64,000 nt of DNA from Paraglaciecola mesophila KMM 241 (GTDB taxonomy: Bacteria > Pseudomonadota > Gammaproteobacteria > Enterobacterales > Alteromonadaceae): NCBI RefSeq assembly GCF_000315015.1, contig NZ_BAEP01000056.1, positions 1 through 64,000 on the forward strand. Direction: 5' to 3'. Shown here in pieces: positions 1-9,452 of the stretch (position 1 is its first letter; each line of letters starts with the position of its first letter). A program made the translations under genes and the position numbers. The notes beneath the pieces are model-generated. The model ran no database searches. It saw nothing but the letters and a program-made list of their open reading frames with translations, and was not told where the DNA came from.

Positions 1-77
1 TATCCTCGCGCCCTCTCTATGATGCTTGAAAAAGCAGCATAGAATTTGACAATTAATTCACGACCAGCGAGTAAAAT

Positions 78-1385
78 ATGAGTTTTGCCGATTTAGGCTT
101 ATCCCCCGCAATTTTGTCTGCCGTTACGGCGAAAGGCTACACAGACCCATCTCCAATTCAAGCGCAAGCCATACCTGCCATATTAGAAGGCAAGGACATC
201 ATGGCAGCAGCACAAACCGGTACAGGTAAAACAGCGGGCTTTACTCTGCCTTTACTCGAATTGCTGAATCGTGGAACACATGCGCGTGGAAACCAAGCTC
301 GCGCATTAGTGTTAACCCCTACTCGAGAACTTGCAGCCCAAGTGGCCGCAAGTGTGGTTGACTATGGTAAGGATCTGCCATTGCGCTCAGCTGTTGTTTT
401 CGGTGGTGTTGGCATCAATCCGCAAATGATTAAATTGCGCAAAGGCGTCGATATTTTAGTGGCCACTCCGGGGCGCTTGCTTGACCTGTATAATCAGAAT
501 GCGGTTAGATTTGACGACTTAGAAATTTTGGTGCTGGATGAAGCGGATCGTATGCTAGATATGGGCTTTATTCACGACATCAAAAAAGTGTTGAAACTGC
601 TTCCAACGAAACGTCAGAATTTGCTCTTTTCAGCCACCTTTTCAGATGATATACGTGCATTAGCCAAAGGACTTGTCAATAACCCGGTCGAAGTATCTGT
701 TTCCCCGCCTAATACAACAGTAGAAGCCGTAGAACAGTTTGTGTGTCCCGTTGATAAAAATCAAAAGACACCTGCTTTGATTCGCATGATTAAAGACAAT
801 GATTGGCAGCAAGTGTTGGTATTTAGCCGCACTAAACATGGTGCAAATCGGATCGCCAAGCAGCTTGAAGCGCGTGGAATTACCTCCGCGGCTATTCACG
901 GTAACAAAAGCCAAGGCGCACGCACAAAAGCGTTAGCTGAGTTCAAAAGCGGTAAAGTGCGCGCACTAGTGGCGACTGATATTGCCGCCCGTGGTTTAGA
1001 TATCAGTCAATTACCCCAGGTAGTAAACTATGACCTACCGAATGTAGCAGAAGATTATGTTCACCGTATCGGCCGCACCGGTCGTGCCGGTGCGAGTGGC
1101 CAAGCTATTTCACTTGTGACTGCGGATGAGTTTCCTTTACTGGCTGATATTGAACGTTTTACTAAACAAATCATTCCACGCAAAGGTATTGAAGGGTTTG
1201 AGCCTGTTCATGCATTACCTGAATCAAGATTAGATTCGCGCCCCATTAAACCTAAAAAGCCTAAGAAACCTCGGGTACAACACCGAGATGGTCAACGTTC
1301 TGGTGATAATGCTCGTGGCCACCACTCTGGTAACCGCCGAGGTAATGGACCTAAAAATGCCAGCCCTCGCCGTTCAGCGTCTTAA
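78..1385 (+). CDS. rhlE: DEAD-box ATP-dependent RNA helicase, RhlE-like
   Basis: Superfamily 2 RNA helicase expected to unwind short RNA duplexes in ribosome assembly or RNA decay, in the cytoplasm. Visible motifs in order: Q motif ([10 protein letters not shown], about residue 24), Walker A AQTGTGKT (about 45), [12 protein letters not shown] (about 153), SAT, and [10 protein letters not shown] (about 331). The last 60 or so residues are a Lys/Arg/Gly-rich low-complexity tail typical of RhlE-type helicases, likely for RNA tethering. At 435 residues the length is normal. The ATG at 78 is kept because the first residues (MSFADLGLS) match the usual family start. It is followed by a hairpin terminator, so it is probably monocistronic. 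RhlE is a best guess among close paralogues. Confidence 0.93.
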   Translation: MSFADLGLSPAILSAVTAKGYTDPSPIQAQAIPAILEGKDIMAAAQTGTGKTAGFTLPLLELLNRGTHARGNQARALVLTPTRELAAQVAASVVDYGKDLPLRSAVVFGGVGINPQMIKLRKGVDILVATPGRLLDLYNQNAVRFDDLEILVLDEADRMLDMGFIHDIKKVLKLLPTKRQNLLFSATFSDDIRALAKGLVNNPVEVSVSPPNTTVEAVEQFVCPVDKNQKTPALIRMIKDNDWQQVLVFSRTKHGANRIAKQLEARGITSAAIHGNKSQGARTKALAEFKSGKVRALVATDIAARGLDISQLPQVVNYDLPNVAEDYVHRIGRTGRAGASGQAISLVTADEFPLLADIERFTKQIIPRKGIEGFEPVHALPESRLDSRPIKPKKPKKPRVQHRDGQRSGDNARGHHSGNRRGNGPKNASPRRSAS

Positions 1386-1408
1386 TCGTTAAATAAAGTA
1401 TCTATCCC

Positions 1409-1449
1409 TCTGCGTTTTATCGTGTTTCGGGTAAAGCGCAGAAATTTTT
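1409..1449 (+). terminator. Probable intrinsic terminator after rhlE
   Basis: Arms TCTGCGTTTTA (1409-1419) and TAAAGCGCAGA (1432-1442) pair with one mismatch. The hairpin is followed by AATTTTT. Confidence 0.6.
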
Positions 1450-1517
1450 CTTAGATTAATATCTGCATTTTTTGTTACTGTATCAGCCTTGATTCGCTTC
1501 TTGCTAGGCTGTTCTCA

Positions 1518-4109
1518 GTGGGTAAACTGTTTTCTCAAAAGCGCTACGCTATTTCGCTCCTTTCTTTTGTTATATTGTTCATCATTGCCGCTACAACATA
1601 TTTATTCAGAAACGCAATTGGTATTTTTTTAATAGACCACTACGCTCGTGATCAACACGTATCTGTGAACTGCCTATCGTTTGATATTGATACACAATTG
1701 AACATCGAACTAAAAGAGGTGTGCTTACAAGCACCGGGGATAAGAGCTAAAATTGAGGACGCGCTATTCTCTTACCAAAAAAATGCACTTTATGCTTCAT
1801 CGCTGATTGTTCATCACACTTTGAGCAAGAACACTGATAAAGCCTCATCTAGTATCGCCCCAATAGACATAACCAGCTGGAAACTACCGGTTAACTTACC
1901 TAAAGTAACCATTGATGAAGTAACGATTAACAGCGATGTACTAAGAGAGTCACTGAACTTTAGCCTTATTCAGCCAACACCCGATTCTTTGAAATTCGAA
2001 GGTGACATTCAGGCAACGCTTTCTTTAACAACGACTGATGATGGGAGTGAGCAAAGTGCTATTACGGCTGATATCAAATGGGTGCTATCTGAAGTAATCG
2101 GTTTCGTTAGCCTCAATGAATCTCAACTAGCGAGTCTTAACCCCTTGCTAAATCAAACTTCTTTTATGAATACTCAAATCATTACTAACCTAAGATTTGA
2201 TGGTAACCAACTTTCCTCAAAACATAGTCTTAATACCTCTTTTCATTACAATCACAATTCATGTTCAATACAACCTAAAATCGATGGATTAGTGGTTGCC
2301 AATTTTTCGTTGTTAACACAACAACTCAGTTTAGATATTTCCGCTTTAGACACCCGTATTTTACTCGGTGACGACTGTCTGGCGCTGTTGCCTCAGGTGC
2401 CGATTGAGTTACCTAACGTGTTTTCACTCACATCACCAACACCTATGTTAGTCACACTCAATGGTGCAGTGATCCCTTCGTTGTCATTCACTGATGAAAA
2501 CAAAGCATTAGCGCTAACGCTAATTGATTTGGGCATTTCGTTTCCAAAGGAAAAATCGCCCATTCATATTGAAACTAAGCTTGAGCTAGATGGGGAACTG
2601 AATTTAAACAAACCAGCTAAACCAAGTGAACGTTTAGCGAGGCAATCACCTCTATCGTCATTAACGCTCTCTCACAGTGGCTATGTAGAGGCAGATGGCC
2701 AAGATTGGTCAGTGAGTCAAATTGATGGGGTTATTAACGTACAAAATTTTACACAGGCAGGTTTAACCAACAAAACGTTATCGATGAACGCTAGCGGCTC
2801 TATATCTTCCCAGACGGGAATTACAATGCAATTAACAGTCGATGCAAATGGTTTACGTTATTTGAGTCCAGAGGATGCGAGTGTCCCTATCACGATAAAA
2901 TCAGTTCAGGCCGCCCTCACCCTATCTGGAAAAAATATAAATGAAATTTCTGTGATATCGGATTCCACTTGGTCGCAAATCAAACGAGATACTGTATTAG
3001 TAAACAAACTATCAAATCGCCTTAAGGGTAATGTATCAAATTTTAATCATCTTCACTTTAGCGGCGACTCGACACTCAGTGGCATCGCAATTAATGTACC
3101 TGTGAAGCAATATTTAACGTTTTCAACCATTGATGTACGACATGACATTACCGCACAACGCACTTCAAGCACATTGAAAAGTCAGCATGATGTGTCAGTA
3201 GAAAAGTCCTTGCAGTTTACAGTCGGGCAATCTGGGCAGCAGATTAATCTTATGATGCACCAGCAATCTATAGACAGCCTGCAAGCAGTGGCTACTCGTT
3301 TTTTGCCCGAGCTCATATTGCAAGATGGCACATTGAATATTGATGCTCAGATGAAGTCAAATGGCCAAGATTTACTGGCATCTATTGAACTTGTAAATGC
3401 AGGAGTAAAATATGCAGACTTCAGTGCCAGCGGTATTGCAACCCACGCTAATGTATATTCTGATTCAGCGGGCCTTCAGCTTGATAACGCTAGGTTAACT
3501 ATACTGAATGCAGATACAGGGGTGCCTATCAGTAATATTGCTTTGGCTTACTCAATTAAGAACAACAGTCTTAAAGTCGACAAAGCGACTGGCAATGTAT
3601 TAGGTGGTAACTTCATTTTAAGCGGTTTCTGGCTGGATAATCGCAACCAAAACGCTCAACTCACCATGAACAATATTGACTTAGCCAAAATCGTTGAATT
3701 ACAGCAACAAAGTGGTATTGATGTGACTGGCTCTGTTAGTGGGACATTGCCTTTGACAATAAAAGACGGCAAAGTGAATATCGATAAAGGTTTATTAAAA
3801 AGTGATAGTGCTGGTGCTCTTAAAATTGATGGCAACCCGGCATTTGATTCCATTGCCCAACAACAAACCGAGTTAAATTATTTAAAAGATCTAGAGTATG
3901 AAAAACTAAGCAGTAAAGTGAAATTGAATACCGACGGATTATTGTTTTTGGACTTTTCGATATTAGGAAAAAACCCGACACAAGAACAAGCAGTTAATTT
4001 TAATTACCACCATGAGGAAAATATTCTAACCTTGATGCGTTCCCTAAGATTGACTGATTCAGTACAGAATCAAATTGAACATAAAATTAAAAAAGGTGGT
4101 GAAGAGTGA
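1518..4109 (+). CDS. ydbH: YdbH family AsmA-like envelope protein
   Basis: Large (863 aa) inner-membrane-anchored periplasmic protein of the YdbH family, one of the AsmA-like proteins linked in E. coli to phospholipid transport between inner and outer membranes. A hydrophobic segment at residues 12-32 forms an N-terminal membrane anchor. The rest is a long, beta-rich, weakly conserved stretch, and the C-terminal 130 residues carry the best conserved part (SGTLPLTIKDGKV, LNYLKDLEY). The start is a GTG; no strong Shine-Dalgarno is visible, so it is less certain. The stop overlaps the start of the lipoprotein gene ynbE by 4 bp, then ydbL follows. This is the conserved ydbH-ynbE-ydbL operon, which strongly supports the identification. 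Confidence 0.88.
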   Translation: MGKLFSQKRYAISLLSFVILFIIAATTYLFRNAIGIFLIDHYARDQHVSVNCLSFDIDTQLNIELKEVCLQAPGIRAKIEDALFSYQKNALYASSLIVHHTLSKNTDKASSSIAPIDITSWKLPVNLPKVTIDEVTINSDVLRESLNFSLIQPTPDSLKFEGDIQATLSLTTTDDGSEQSAITADIKWVLSEVIGFVSLNESQLASLNPLLNQTSFMNTQIITNLRFDGNQLSSKHSLNTSFHYNHNSCSIQPKIDGLVVANFSLLTQQLSLDISALDTRILLGDDCLALLPQVPIELPNVFSLTSPTPMLVTLNGAVIPSLSFTDENKALALTLIDLGISFPKEKSPIHIETKLELDGELNLNKPAKPSERLARQSPLSSLTLSHSGYVEADGQDWSVSQIDGVINVQNFTQAGLTNKTLSMNASGSISSQTGITMQLTVDANGLRYLSPEDASVPITIKSVQAALTLSGKNINEISVISDSTWSQIKRDTVLVNKLSNRLKGNVSNFNHLHFSGDSTLSGIAINVPVKQYLTFSTIDVRHDITAQRTSSTLKSQHDVSVEKSLQFTVGQSGQQINLMMHQQSIDSLQAVATRFLPELILQDGTLNIDAQMKSNGQDLLASIELVNAGVKYADFSASGIATHANVYSDSAGLQLDNARLTILNADTGVPISNIALAYSIKNNSLKVDKATGNVLGGNFILSGFWLDNRNQNAQLTMNNIDLAKIVELQQQSGIDVTGSVSGTLPLTIKDGKVNIDKGLLKSDSAGALKIDGNPAFDSIAQQQTELNYLKDLEYEKLSSKVKLNTDGLLFLDFSILGKNPTQEQAVNFNYHHEENILTLMRSLRLTDSVQNQIEHKIKKGGEE

Positions 4110-4285
4110 AAATGTATTGGCTAATGGCGGCCTTGTTACCGCTGAGCGCTTGTACCCATAAAGTACAAGTAGAAACGAAGGAACCAATAACTATCAACAT
4201 TAATGTAAAAATAGATCACGAAATACGCGTGAAAGTTGATAAAGAATTAGATGACTTATTCAGTGACGACAGCGAATTATTTTAA
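4106..4285 (+). CDS. ynbE: YnbE-like small outer-membrane lipoprotein
   Basis: Short gene of 59 codons (GTG at 4106) or 57 (ATG at 4112). It begins MKMYWLMAALLPLSAC and continues THKVQVETKEPI. The lipobox LSAC gives a short signal peptide and a lipidated Cys. The mature part is acidic and repeats short beta-strand-like NINVKID/EIRVKVD units, as in E. coli YnbE, which partners YdbH in lipid transport. The GTG start overlaps the ydbH stop (GTGA), indicating translational coupling, and ydbL follows 9 bp downstream. Family, order and size all agree. Confidence 0.9.
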   Translation: MKMYWLMAALLPLSACTHKVQVETKEPITININVKIDHEIRVKVDKELDDLFSDDSELF

Positions 4286-4294
4286 GGAATAAAC

Positions 4295-4624
4295 ATGAAA
4301 ACGACCCTATTACCTACATTGCTAGCAGCATCGTCCTTACTCTTCGCCAGTATGAGCTTTGCAATAGAATTAGATGACGCTAAAGCACAAGGTTTCGTTG
4401 GCGAGCAAACAGATGGTTATCTTGGTGCAGTGGTGAGTAAACCTGACGTAATTGCTTTGATCAAAGAAGTAAATGACAAACGAAAGCAAAAGTACGCGCA
4501 ATTAGCCAGTAAGAATAACCTTACCCTTGAGCAAGTTGAAAAGTTAGCTGCGAAGAAAGCCTATGAAAAAACCGACACTGGGCATTTTGTGTTGGTCAAT
4601 GGTGCATGGGTTAAAAAACCGTAA
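4295..4624 (+). CDS. ydbL: YdbL family DUF1318 periplasmic protein
   Basis: 109-residue exported protein with a clear signal peptide (MKTTLLPTLLAASSLLFASM, cleavage likely after SFA near residue 23). The mature part matches DUF1318/YdbL: ELDDAKAQGFVGEQTDGYLG near the start, then VIALIKEVNDKRKQKYAQLA and a Lys-rich end. YdbL is thought to modulate the YdbH-YnbE pair. The ribosome site AAGGAAT lies just before the ATG. It is the last gene of the three-gene operon, and a terminator hairpin follows. Confidence 0.9.
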   Translation: MKTTLLPTLLAASSLLFASMSFAIELDDAKAQGFVGEQTDGYLGAVVSKPDVIALIKEVNDKRKQKYAQLASKNNLTLEQVEKLAAKKAYEKTDTGHFVLVNGAWVKKP

Positions 4625-4651
4625 AATTTAGATGTTATTGATTCATGACAC

Positions 4652-4690
4652 AAAAGCCGCCAGTGTAATCGTTACGCTGACGGCTTTATT
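4652..4690. terminator. Bidirectional terminator between ydbL and the SDR genes
   Basis: AAAGCCG (4653-4659) pairs with CGGCTTT (4681-4687). Inside are further paired blocks, CAG/CTG and GTAA/TTAC, with two mismatches. A-rich and T-rich flanks make it usable by the convergent ydbL and SDR transcripts. Confidence 0.7.
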
Positions 4691-4731
4691 TCTATGTATG
4701 GCCAACCATGGGCAACACGCTTTTAATTAGG

Positions 4732-5496
4732 TTAGGCTAAATATCCTCCATCCACAGTGACTGTTGTGCCTGTCGTGTATGAAGAAGCATCAGATACCAG
4801 ATACAATACGGTTCCAGCCATTTCGTCAGGCTGAGCTACACGACCTAATGGGATCGTCATCAACGCTTGTTTAAGAATCTTGTCATTGGATGTCAAAGCC
4901 GATGCGAACTTAGTTTCCGTTAAACCGGGCAGCAAAGCATTCACTCGAATGTTTAGCGAGCCGCACTCTTTTGCGAACGCCTTAGTCATGCTAATCACCG
5001 CAGCTTTCGTTACAGAGTAAATTCCCTGCATATTACCTGGAGAAATGCCATTGATAGATGCTGTGTTGAGGATAACCCCTCCACCCTGCTCTTTCATCAT
5101 GTTTCCAGCGGCGATAGACATAAAGAAATAGCCTCTAATGTTTACATCTACCGTCTTTTCATACGCTGCTAAATCAGTGTCTAAAATATGTCCGAAATAT
5201 GGATTTGCTGCAGCGTTGTTCACTAATATATCCAATTGGCCGAAGTCTTTTTTAATAGCGTCGAACGTCGCGTCTATTTGCGCCATTTCACCAACATGAC
5301 ATGCCATTGCAGTAGCTTTACCACCTGAATCACGAATGCTTTTAGCAACCGCTTCACAACCGTTTAACTTGCGGCTCGACACAATCACATGTGCGCCATA
5401 AGTGGCAAGTAATCTAGCAATGGACTCACCAATACCGCGGCTTGCACCAGTTACCAGTGCCACTTTACCCGTTAGATCAAATAATTCTGTTTTCAT
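4732..5496 (-). CDS. Short-chain dehydrogenase/reductase (DHRS4-like)
   Basis: Classical SDR oxidoreductase of 254 aa, probably NAD(P)-dependent on a hydroxyl/keto substrate. The Rossmann motif GASRGIG is at about residues 17-23, NNAA at about 90, the catalytic Ser lies in NTASING, and the Tyr-Lys pair is in YSVTK at about 158-162. The end VDGGYLA is typical. AAGGGACAATAA before the ATG is a good ribosome site. It lies 27 bp downstream of a second SDR gene and likely shares its transcript. With the acyl-CoA dehydrogenase upstream, the pair probably handles hydroxyacyl or carbonyl intermediates of a fatty, branched or cyclic acid pathway. The substrate cannot be read from sequence. Confidence 0.88.
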   Translation of the reverse strand: MKTELFDLTGKVALVTGASRGIGESIARLLATYGAHVIVSSRKLNGCEAVAKSIRDSGGKATAMACHVGEMAQIDATFDAIKKDFGQLDILVNNAAANPYFGHILDTDLAAYEKTVDVNIRGYFFMSIAAGNMMKEQGGGVILNTASINGISPGNMQGIYSVTKAAVISMTKAFAKECGSLNIRVNALLPGLTETKFASALTSNDKILKQALMTIPLGRVAQPDEMAGTVLYLVSDASSYTTGTTVTVDGGYLA

Positions 5497-5523
5497 TTAT
5501 TGTCCCTTAACATTAATAACATA

Positions 5524-6288
5524 TTACGCAGTCATACCGCCGTCTAGGACGACGGTATGACCGGTCATAAAACTTGATTCCGCTGTACATAACCAGGCTA
5601 TCGCCCCAGCCACTTCTTGTGGCTCTCCAAGGCGTTTCATTGGATTAGCCTTGAGGAGAGCTTTTTGCCCACGTTCATCTAATTTAGACAGAACATTTTC
5701 CACCATAGGTGTGCGAATGAAGCTGGGACAGACAGCATTAAAACGTATATTGTGTCTGGCGTATTCCACCGCCGCTGACTTGGTTAAACCAACCACTGCA
5801 TGTTTCGCTGCGCTATACGCTGACAACGTGGGAGCGGCTCGAATACCAGCCACCGATGAGATATTGATCACATGGCCACCGCCATTTTGCATCATATGAG
5901 CCAGTGCTTGTTTCATGCAATACCAAACACCATTCACGTTCACCGCAATATTTTTGTGAAAGGTTGCATCGTCTATTTCCAGCATAAATTTAGGGTCATG
6001 ATCGATGCCAGCATTGTTTATCAACACATCGATATTACCTAATTCATTAATAGCCGAATCAAAAAGTGCCGCCACGGATGCACTATCGCTGACATCTACT
6101 TTAACGAAACGCGCTTGACCGCCCTCATCATTGATACGTTGAGCGAGAGCAATACCATCGACTTCGTTTAGATCTGCCAGTGTGATACTGGCTCCTCGTT
6201 TACTTAGTAACAAAGCAGACTCAGCCCCGATCCCTGAGGCGCCACCTGTAACTAATATATGTTTTCCAGCAACACTGTTGTCACTCAT
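5524..6288 (-). CDS. Short-chain dehydrogenase/reductase (second of pair)
   Basis: 254-residue SDR with the Rossmann motif TGGASGIG (about residues 14-21), DVSD acidic residues for cofactor choice, NNAG at about 91, the Ser of NISSVAG, and the YSAAK active site near 158-162. It ends LDGGMTA. AAGGTGG upstream acts as ribosome site. It has the same length as its downstream neighbour but differs throughout, so it is a separate subfamily rather than a fresh duplicate. Position in the acyl-CoA dehydrogenase cluster suggests a 3-hydroxyacyl-CoA or secondary alcohol dehydrogenase; that role is inference. A strong hairpin lies between this gene and the acyl-CoA dehydrogenase. Confidence 0.88.
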   Translation of the reverse strand: MSDNSVAGKHILVTGGASGIGAESALLLSKRGASITLADLNEVDGIALAQRINDEGGQARFVKVDVSDSASVAALFDSAINELGNIDVLINNAGIDHDPKFMLEIDDATFHKNIAVNVNGVWYCMKQALAHMMQNGGGHVINISSVAGIRAAPTLSAYSAAKHAVVGLTKSAAVEYARHNIRFNAVCPSFIRTPMVENVLSKLDERGQKALLKANPMKRLGEPQEVAGAIAWLCTAESSFMTGHTVVLDGGMTA

Positions 6289-6360
6289 TAGCTGTATTCC
6301 ACCTTAATGCTCAAATTCGATTGTACCTCTGCCATTATTAACATTCGCAAGTCAGAAAAA

Positions 6361-6433
6361 GGGATAGGTATTTGTATCAGCCCTTTGTTAATTAATGGGC
6401 TCATACTTCATATTAAACTTTTTTACCTATCCC
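6361..6433 (-). terminator. Long branched terminator/nested inverted repeat after the acyl-CoA dehydrogenase
   Basis: Outer arms GGGATAGGTA (6361-6370) and TACCTATCCC (6424-6433) are perfect. An inner pair GTATCAGCCC/GGGCTCATAC matches at 9 of 10. Read on the minus strand the outer arm ends in CCC and is followed by TTTTT, as in an intrinsic terminator. It separates the dehydrogenase gene from the two SDR genes. Confidence 0.65.
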
Positions 6434-6446
6434 AAATTAATATGAT

Positions 6447-8252
6447 TTAAAACCAATTTTCTTGCATCGCACTACAACTGTCACTCATGCTGCTTAACAC
6501 TTTAAAATCCCGATCCGTAAGGGGTAATTCCCAATCAAGGAAATACTTCGCAGCTTGTAATTTACCGCGATAAAATGCTTCATCGTCTTGTGATACGACA
6601 TTGTCGTTAAGCGCTTCTTCCGACGTAATTGCCTGCCTGATCCACATCCAACTCATCACTACTTGGCCAAATATCGTTAAGAAGCAACTCGCATTAGCGA
6701 GCAGTGCATTTTGGTTTTCACCTGCTAATTCTGCGCCTATCACCGGAATGAGTTTTTGCAGTTTTAATAAGTAAGGTTGAAGTTCAGCGATAAGCTGCTT
6801 GCTCACTGGGTGTTGAGCTTTAGCGAAGTCTTCGCCCATGACTTTTTGTAATTGCACTAAACCCGCGCCGTTTGCCTGCCACAATTTACGTGTCATCAGA
6901 TCTAACGCTTGAATACCGTTAGTTCCCTCATGAATCGGGTTTAAACGGTTATCGCGCCAGCACTGCTCTACTGGATACTCCCGGGTATAGCCTGAGCCGC
7001 CAAGAATTTGAATTGCTAAATCATTGGCTTTCGGGCCGAATTCGCTGGGCCATGCCTTCACCACAGGGGTCAATAAATCAAGCAACTCAGCCGTTCTTTG
7101 TTTCGCCTCTGGTGTTTGTGCTGTATGCAGTTCGTCGACTAATCTGGCAGCATAAAAACACAATGACATAGCACCTTCGACATAAGACTTTTGCGCTAAT
7201 AGCATGCGCTTTACATCACCATGTTGAATGATAGTGGCTGGTTTGTCGGTCGGTTTATTGTTGGGCGCAACACGTCCCTGGGTTCTTTCTTTAGCGTAAC
7301 CCAACGAGTAACGATAACCTGAGTAGCCAAGCATAGCGGCGCCAAAACCGACACCAATACGCGCTTCATTCATCATCAAGAACATATACTTAAGGCCTTG
7401 ATGCGCTTCACCCACTAGGTAGCCGTGACAATCGTCTTTTTCGCCGAACGATAAGACGGTAGAAGTAGTGCCTCGATACCCCATTTTATGAATAAGGCCT
7501 GCGAGTGAGACATCATTACGCTGTGCTGGCTCGCCGTTTTCATCGAGGCGAAATTTTGGCACTACAAAAAGTGAAATACCTTTAACACCTGCAGGAGCAC
7601 CTTGAATTTTTGCCAGCACCAAATGCACAATATTGTCAGATAATTCATGATCACCCGCCGAAATGAACATCTTACTGCCCTTAATACGGTAAGTTCCGTC
7701 ATCAGCAGGCTTTGCATTTGTAGTTATATCAGCAAGTGAAGAGCCAGCATGTGGCTCAGTTAACGCCATGGTGCCAGTAAACTCACCAGTGAGCATCCGT
7801 GGCATAAATTTGTCTTTAATACTCTGCTCAGCGAAGTTCTTAATCACGTTGGCTGCGGCAACCGTTAAAAAGGAGTAAGCTGTGCTGGAGGGGTTCGACG
7901 CAGTAAAGTAACTCGAACAAGCCATCATAATAGTTTCAGGCAGTTGCATGCCGCCATCATCAAAATCGAAACGCCCGGCAATTAACCCTGATTCCGCGTA
8001 CGTATCAAACGCCTCTTTTACTTCAGGGATCATGTGAACTTTTTCACCATCAAAGGTCGGCTCATTGAGATCGGCTTTTCGGTTATGCGGCGCAAATTTT
8101 TCCCGTGCGATTTTCTCCGCGGTATCCATCACTGCATCAAACGTATCTTTGTTGTGTTCACTGAATCGCTCTTTGTCACATAATGACTCGGTATCGAGCA
8201 GTTCGTACAATTGAAATGCTAGTTCTTTACGACTGACTAATTCTTCACTCAT
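6447..8252 (-). CDS. Acyl-CoA dehydrogenase with extended C-terminal domain
   Basis: FAD-dependent acyl-CoA dehydrogenase (about 601 aa) introducing a 2,3-double bond into an acyl-CoA; electrons would go to ETF, encoded 4 kb away. Visible family signatures: TGTMALTEPHAGSSLADI in the middle domain, KGSKMFISAGDH, and QILGGSGYTREYPVEQCWRD with NPIHEGTNGIQALDL in the C-terminal helical domain. The extra 130 C-terminal residues fit the longer, AcdC-type acyl-CoA dehydrogenases. An upstream in-frame ATG exists at 8297, but the ATG at 8252 (MSEELVSRKELAF) has GAAGGTGTGGGT ahead of it and is preferred. It is divergent from a GlxA-type activator, which probably controls it. Confidence 0.88.
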   Translation of the reverse strand: MSEELVSRKELAFQLYELLDTESLCDKERFSEHNKDTFDAVMDTAEKIAREKFAPHNRKADLNEPTFDGEKVHMIPEVKEAFDTYAESGLIAGRFDFDDGGMQLPETIMMACSSYFTASNPSSTAYSFLTVAAANVIKNFAEQSIKDKFMPRMLTGEFTGTMALTEPHAGSSLADITTNAKPADDGTYRIKGSKMFISAGDHELSDNIVHLVLAKIQGAPAGVKGISLFVVPKFRLDENGEPAQRNDVSLAGLIHKMGYRGTTSTVLSFGEKDDCHGYLVGEAHQGLKYMFLMMNEARIGVGFGAAMLGYSGYRYSLGYAKERTQGRVAPNNKPTDKPATIIQHGDVKRMLLAQKSYVEGAMSLCFYAARLVDELHTAQTPEAKQRTAELLDLLTPVVKAWPSEFGPKANDLAIQILGGSGYTREYPVEQCWRDNRLNPIHEGTNGIQALDLMTRKLWQANGAGLVQLQKVMGEDFAKAQHPVSKQLIAELQPYLLKLQKLIPVIGAELAGENQNALLANASCFLTIFGQVVMSWMWIRQAITSEEALNDNVVSQDDEAFYRGKLQAAKYFLDWELPLTDRDFKVLSSMSDSCSAMQENWF

Positions 8253-8386
8253 TTTACCCACACCTTCTTTGATTAACGTGCCGCTCATGCCAAACATATA
8301 ACTATCTGTTGATATGTTTCGACACTTAGAAAGGCAACATTCTTTAAACAGTGCCTAGCTTCGCAGATATAACTAAAGCGATTAAT

Positions 8387-8421
8387 TGTCATATATGACA
8401 TAATGATGGTCATATATGACA
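8387..8421. promoter_or_regulatory. Twin 14-bp palindromic operators in the divergent promoter
   Basis: TGTCATATATGACA (8387-8400) is a perfect palindrome. A second copy, GGTCATATATGACA (8408-8421), differs at one base. They start 21 bp apart, two helical turns, so both lie on one DNA face. They sit between the divergent acyl-CoA dehydrogenase and AraC-type regulator genes and are therefore likely operators for one or both. Confidence 0.75.
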
Positions 8422-8477
8422 GATATAACGTTCCGTGATACGCGCTAAAAACATGGGTTTATAGAGGGGGCTAATTT

Positions 8478-9452
8478 GTGTACAAAGTGACTATTCTAGG
8501 ATTCGACCAGGCCTATGCGAGTGCTATTACTGGGGTACTCGATATATTTGGTTTAGCAGGTATAACTTGGCAGCGCATGCAAGGATTACCCATTAAACCA
8601 CTGTTTGATGTTCAAATTGCGTCGTTAAACCAAAGACACGTTAAGTGTATTAATCAGCTTGAATTGAACGCCCATGTGTCCATAGAAAGTGTAGATAAAA
8701 CGGACCTTCTTCTTATTCCTACCATTGGTGGCGACCCCATTGAAGTCCTTAAAAACAATGTCGAACTGTTAGCCCATATAAGAAAACACTACTCCCTAGG
8801 AGCGGACATTGCCAGTAACTGCAGTGGCGCTTTTTTCTTAGCTCAAGCAGGAATACTCGATAAGCGCATGGCAACAACACATTGGGGCTACGCAGACTTA
8901 TTCAGGCAGCTTTATCCCAACGTTAATTTGCACATCGATAGAATGATCACCGAGCAAGACAACATTTTTTGTTCCGGAGGGGGAATGGCGTGGTTTGATT
9001 TAGCACTTTTATTAATAGAGCGTTACGCTGGCCATGACATCGCGACCACAACAGCCAAGGCACACGTAATAGATTTATCTCGTGGGGACCAATCTGCTTA
9101 TGCTTCTTTGCGCACTAAAAAGTACCATCAGGATGTAGAAATACTCGCCGTTCAACAGTGGCTCGAGGAGCATTTCGCGCAAAAAGTCGTAGTAGACACC
9201 TTGTGCGAAAAGGTAAATTTAACCTCTCGTACTTTTGTACGCCGCTTTAAACGCGCGACGGAACAATCTCCCCTAGCCTATTTGCAAGGTGTCAGAGTTG
9301 AAGCCGCAAAAAAACATTTAGAGGCATCCACTCATAGCGTGGAGCGCATTGTGAATCTCGTGGGCTACGATGATTTGAGCTCATTCACCCGACTGTTTAA
9401 AAAACACACTGGTTTATCTCCCAGTCAATATGGCAAAAAATTTAGACGCTGA
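8478..9452 (+). CDS. GlxA-like AraC family transcriptional regulator with DJ-1/PfpI domain
   Basis: 324-residue regulator. Residues about 1-185 form a DJ-1/PfpI amidase-like ligand domain with a cysteine elbow (SNCSGAFF, Cys115). Residues about 220-322 form an AraC DNA-binding domain with two helix-turn-helix units (VDTLCEKVNLTSRTFVRRFK and VERIVNLVGYDDLSSFTRLFK, ending LSPSQYGKKF). The start is a GTG with GAGGGGG 7 bases upstream. GlxA-type regulators usually activate catabolic operons in response to a small metabolite. Divergence from the acyl-CoA dehydrogenase gene makes that cluster the likely target. The ligand is unknown. Confidence 0.88.
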   Translation: MYKVTILGFDQAYASAITGVLDIFGLAGITWQRMQGLPIKPLFDVQIASLNQRHVKCINQLELNAHVSIESVDKTDLLLIPTIGGDPIEVLKNNVELLAHIRKHYSLGADIASNCSGAFFLAQAGILDKRMATTHWGYADLFRQLYPNVNLHIDRMITEQDNIFCSGGGMAWFDLALLLIERYAGHDIATTTAKAHVIDLSRGDQSAYASLRTKKYHQDVEILAVQQWLEEHFAQKVVVDTLCEKVNLTSRTFVRRFKRATEQSPLAYLQGVRVEAAKKHLEASTHSVERIVNLVGYDDLSSFTRLFKKHTGLSPSQYGKKFRR

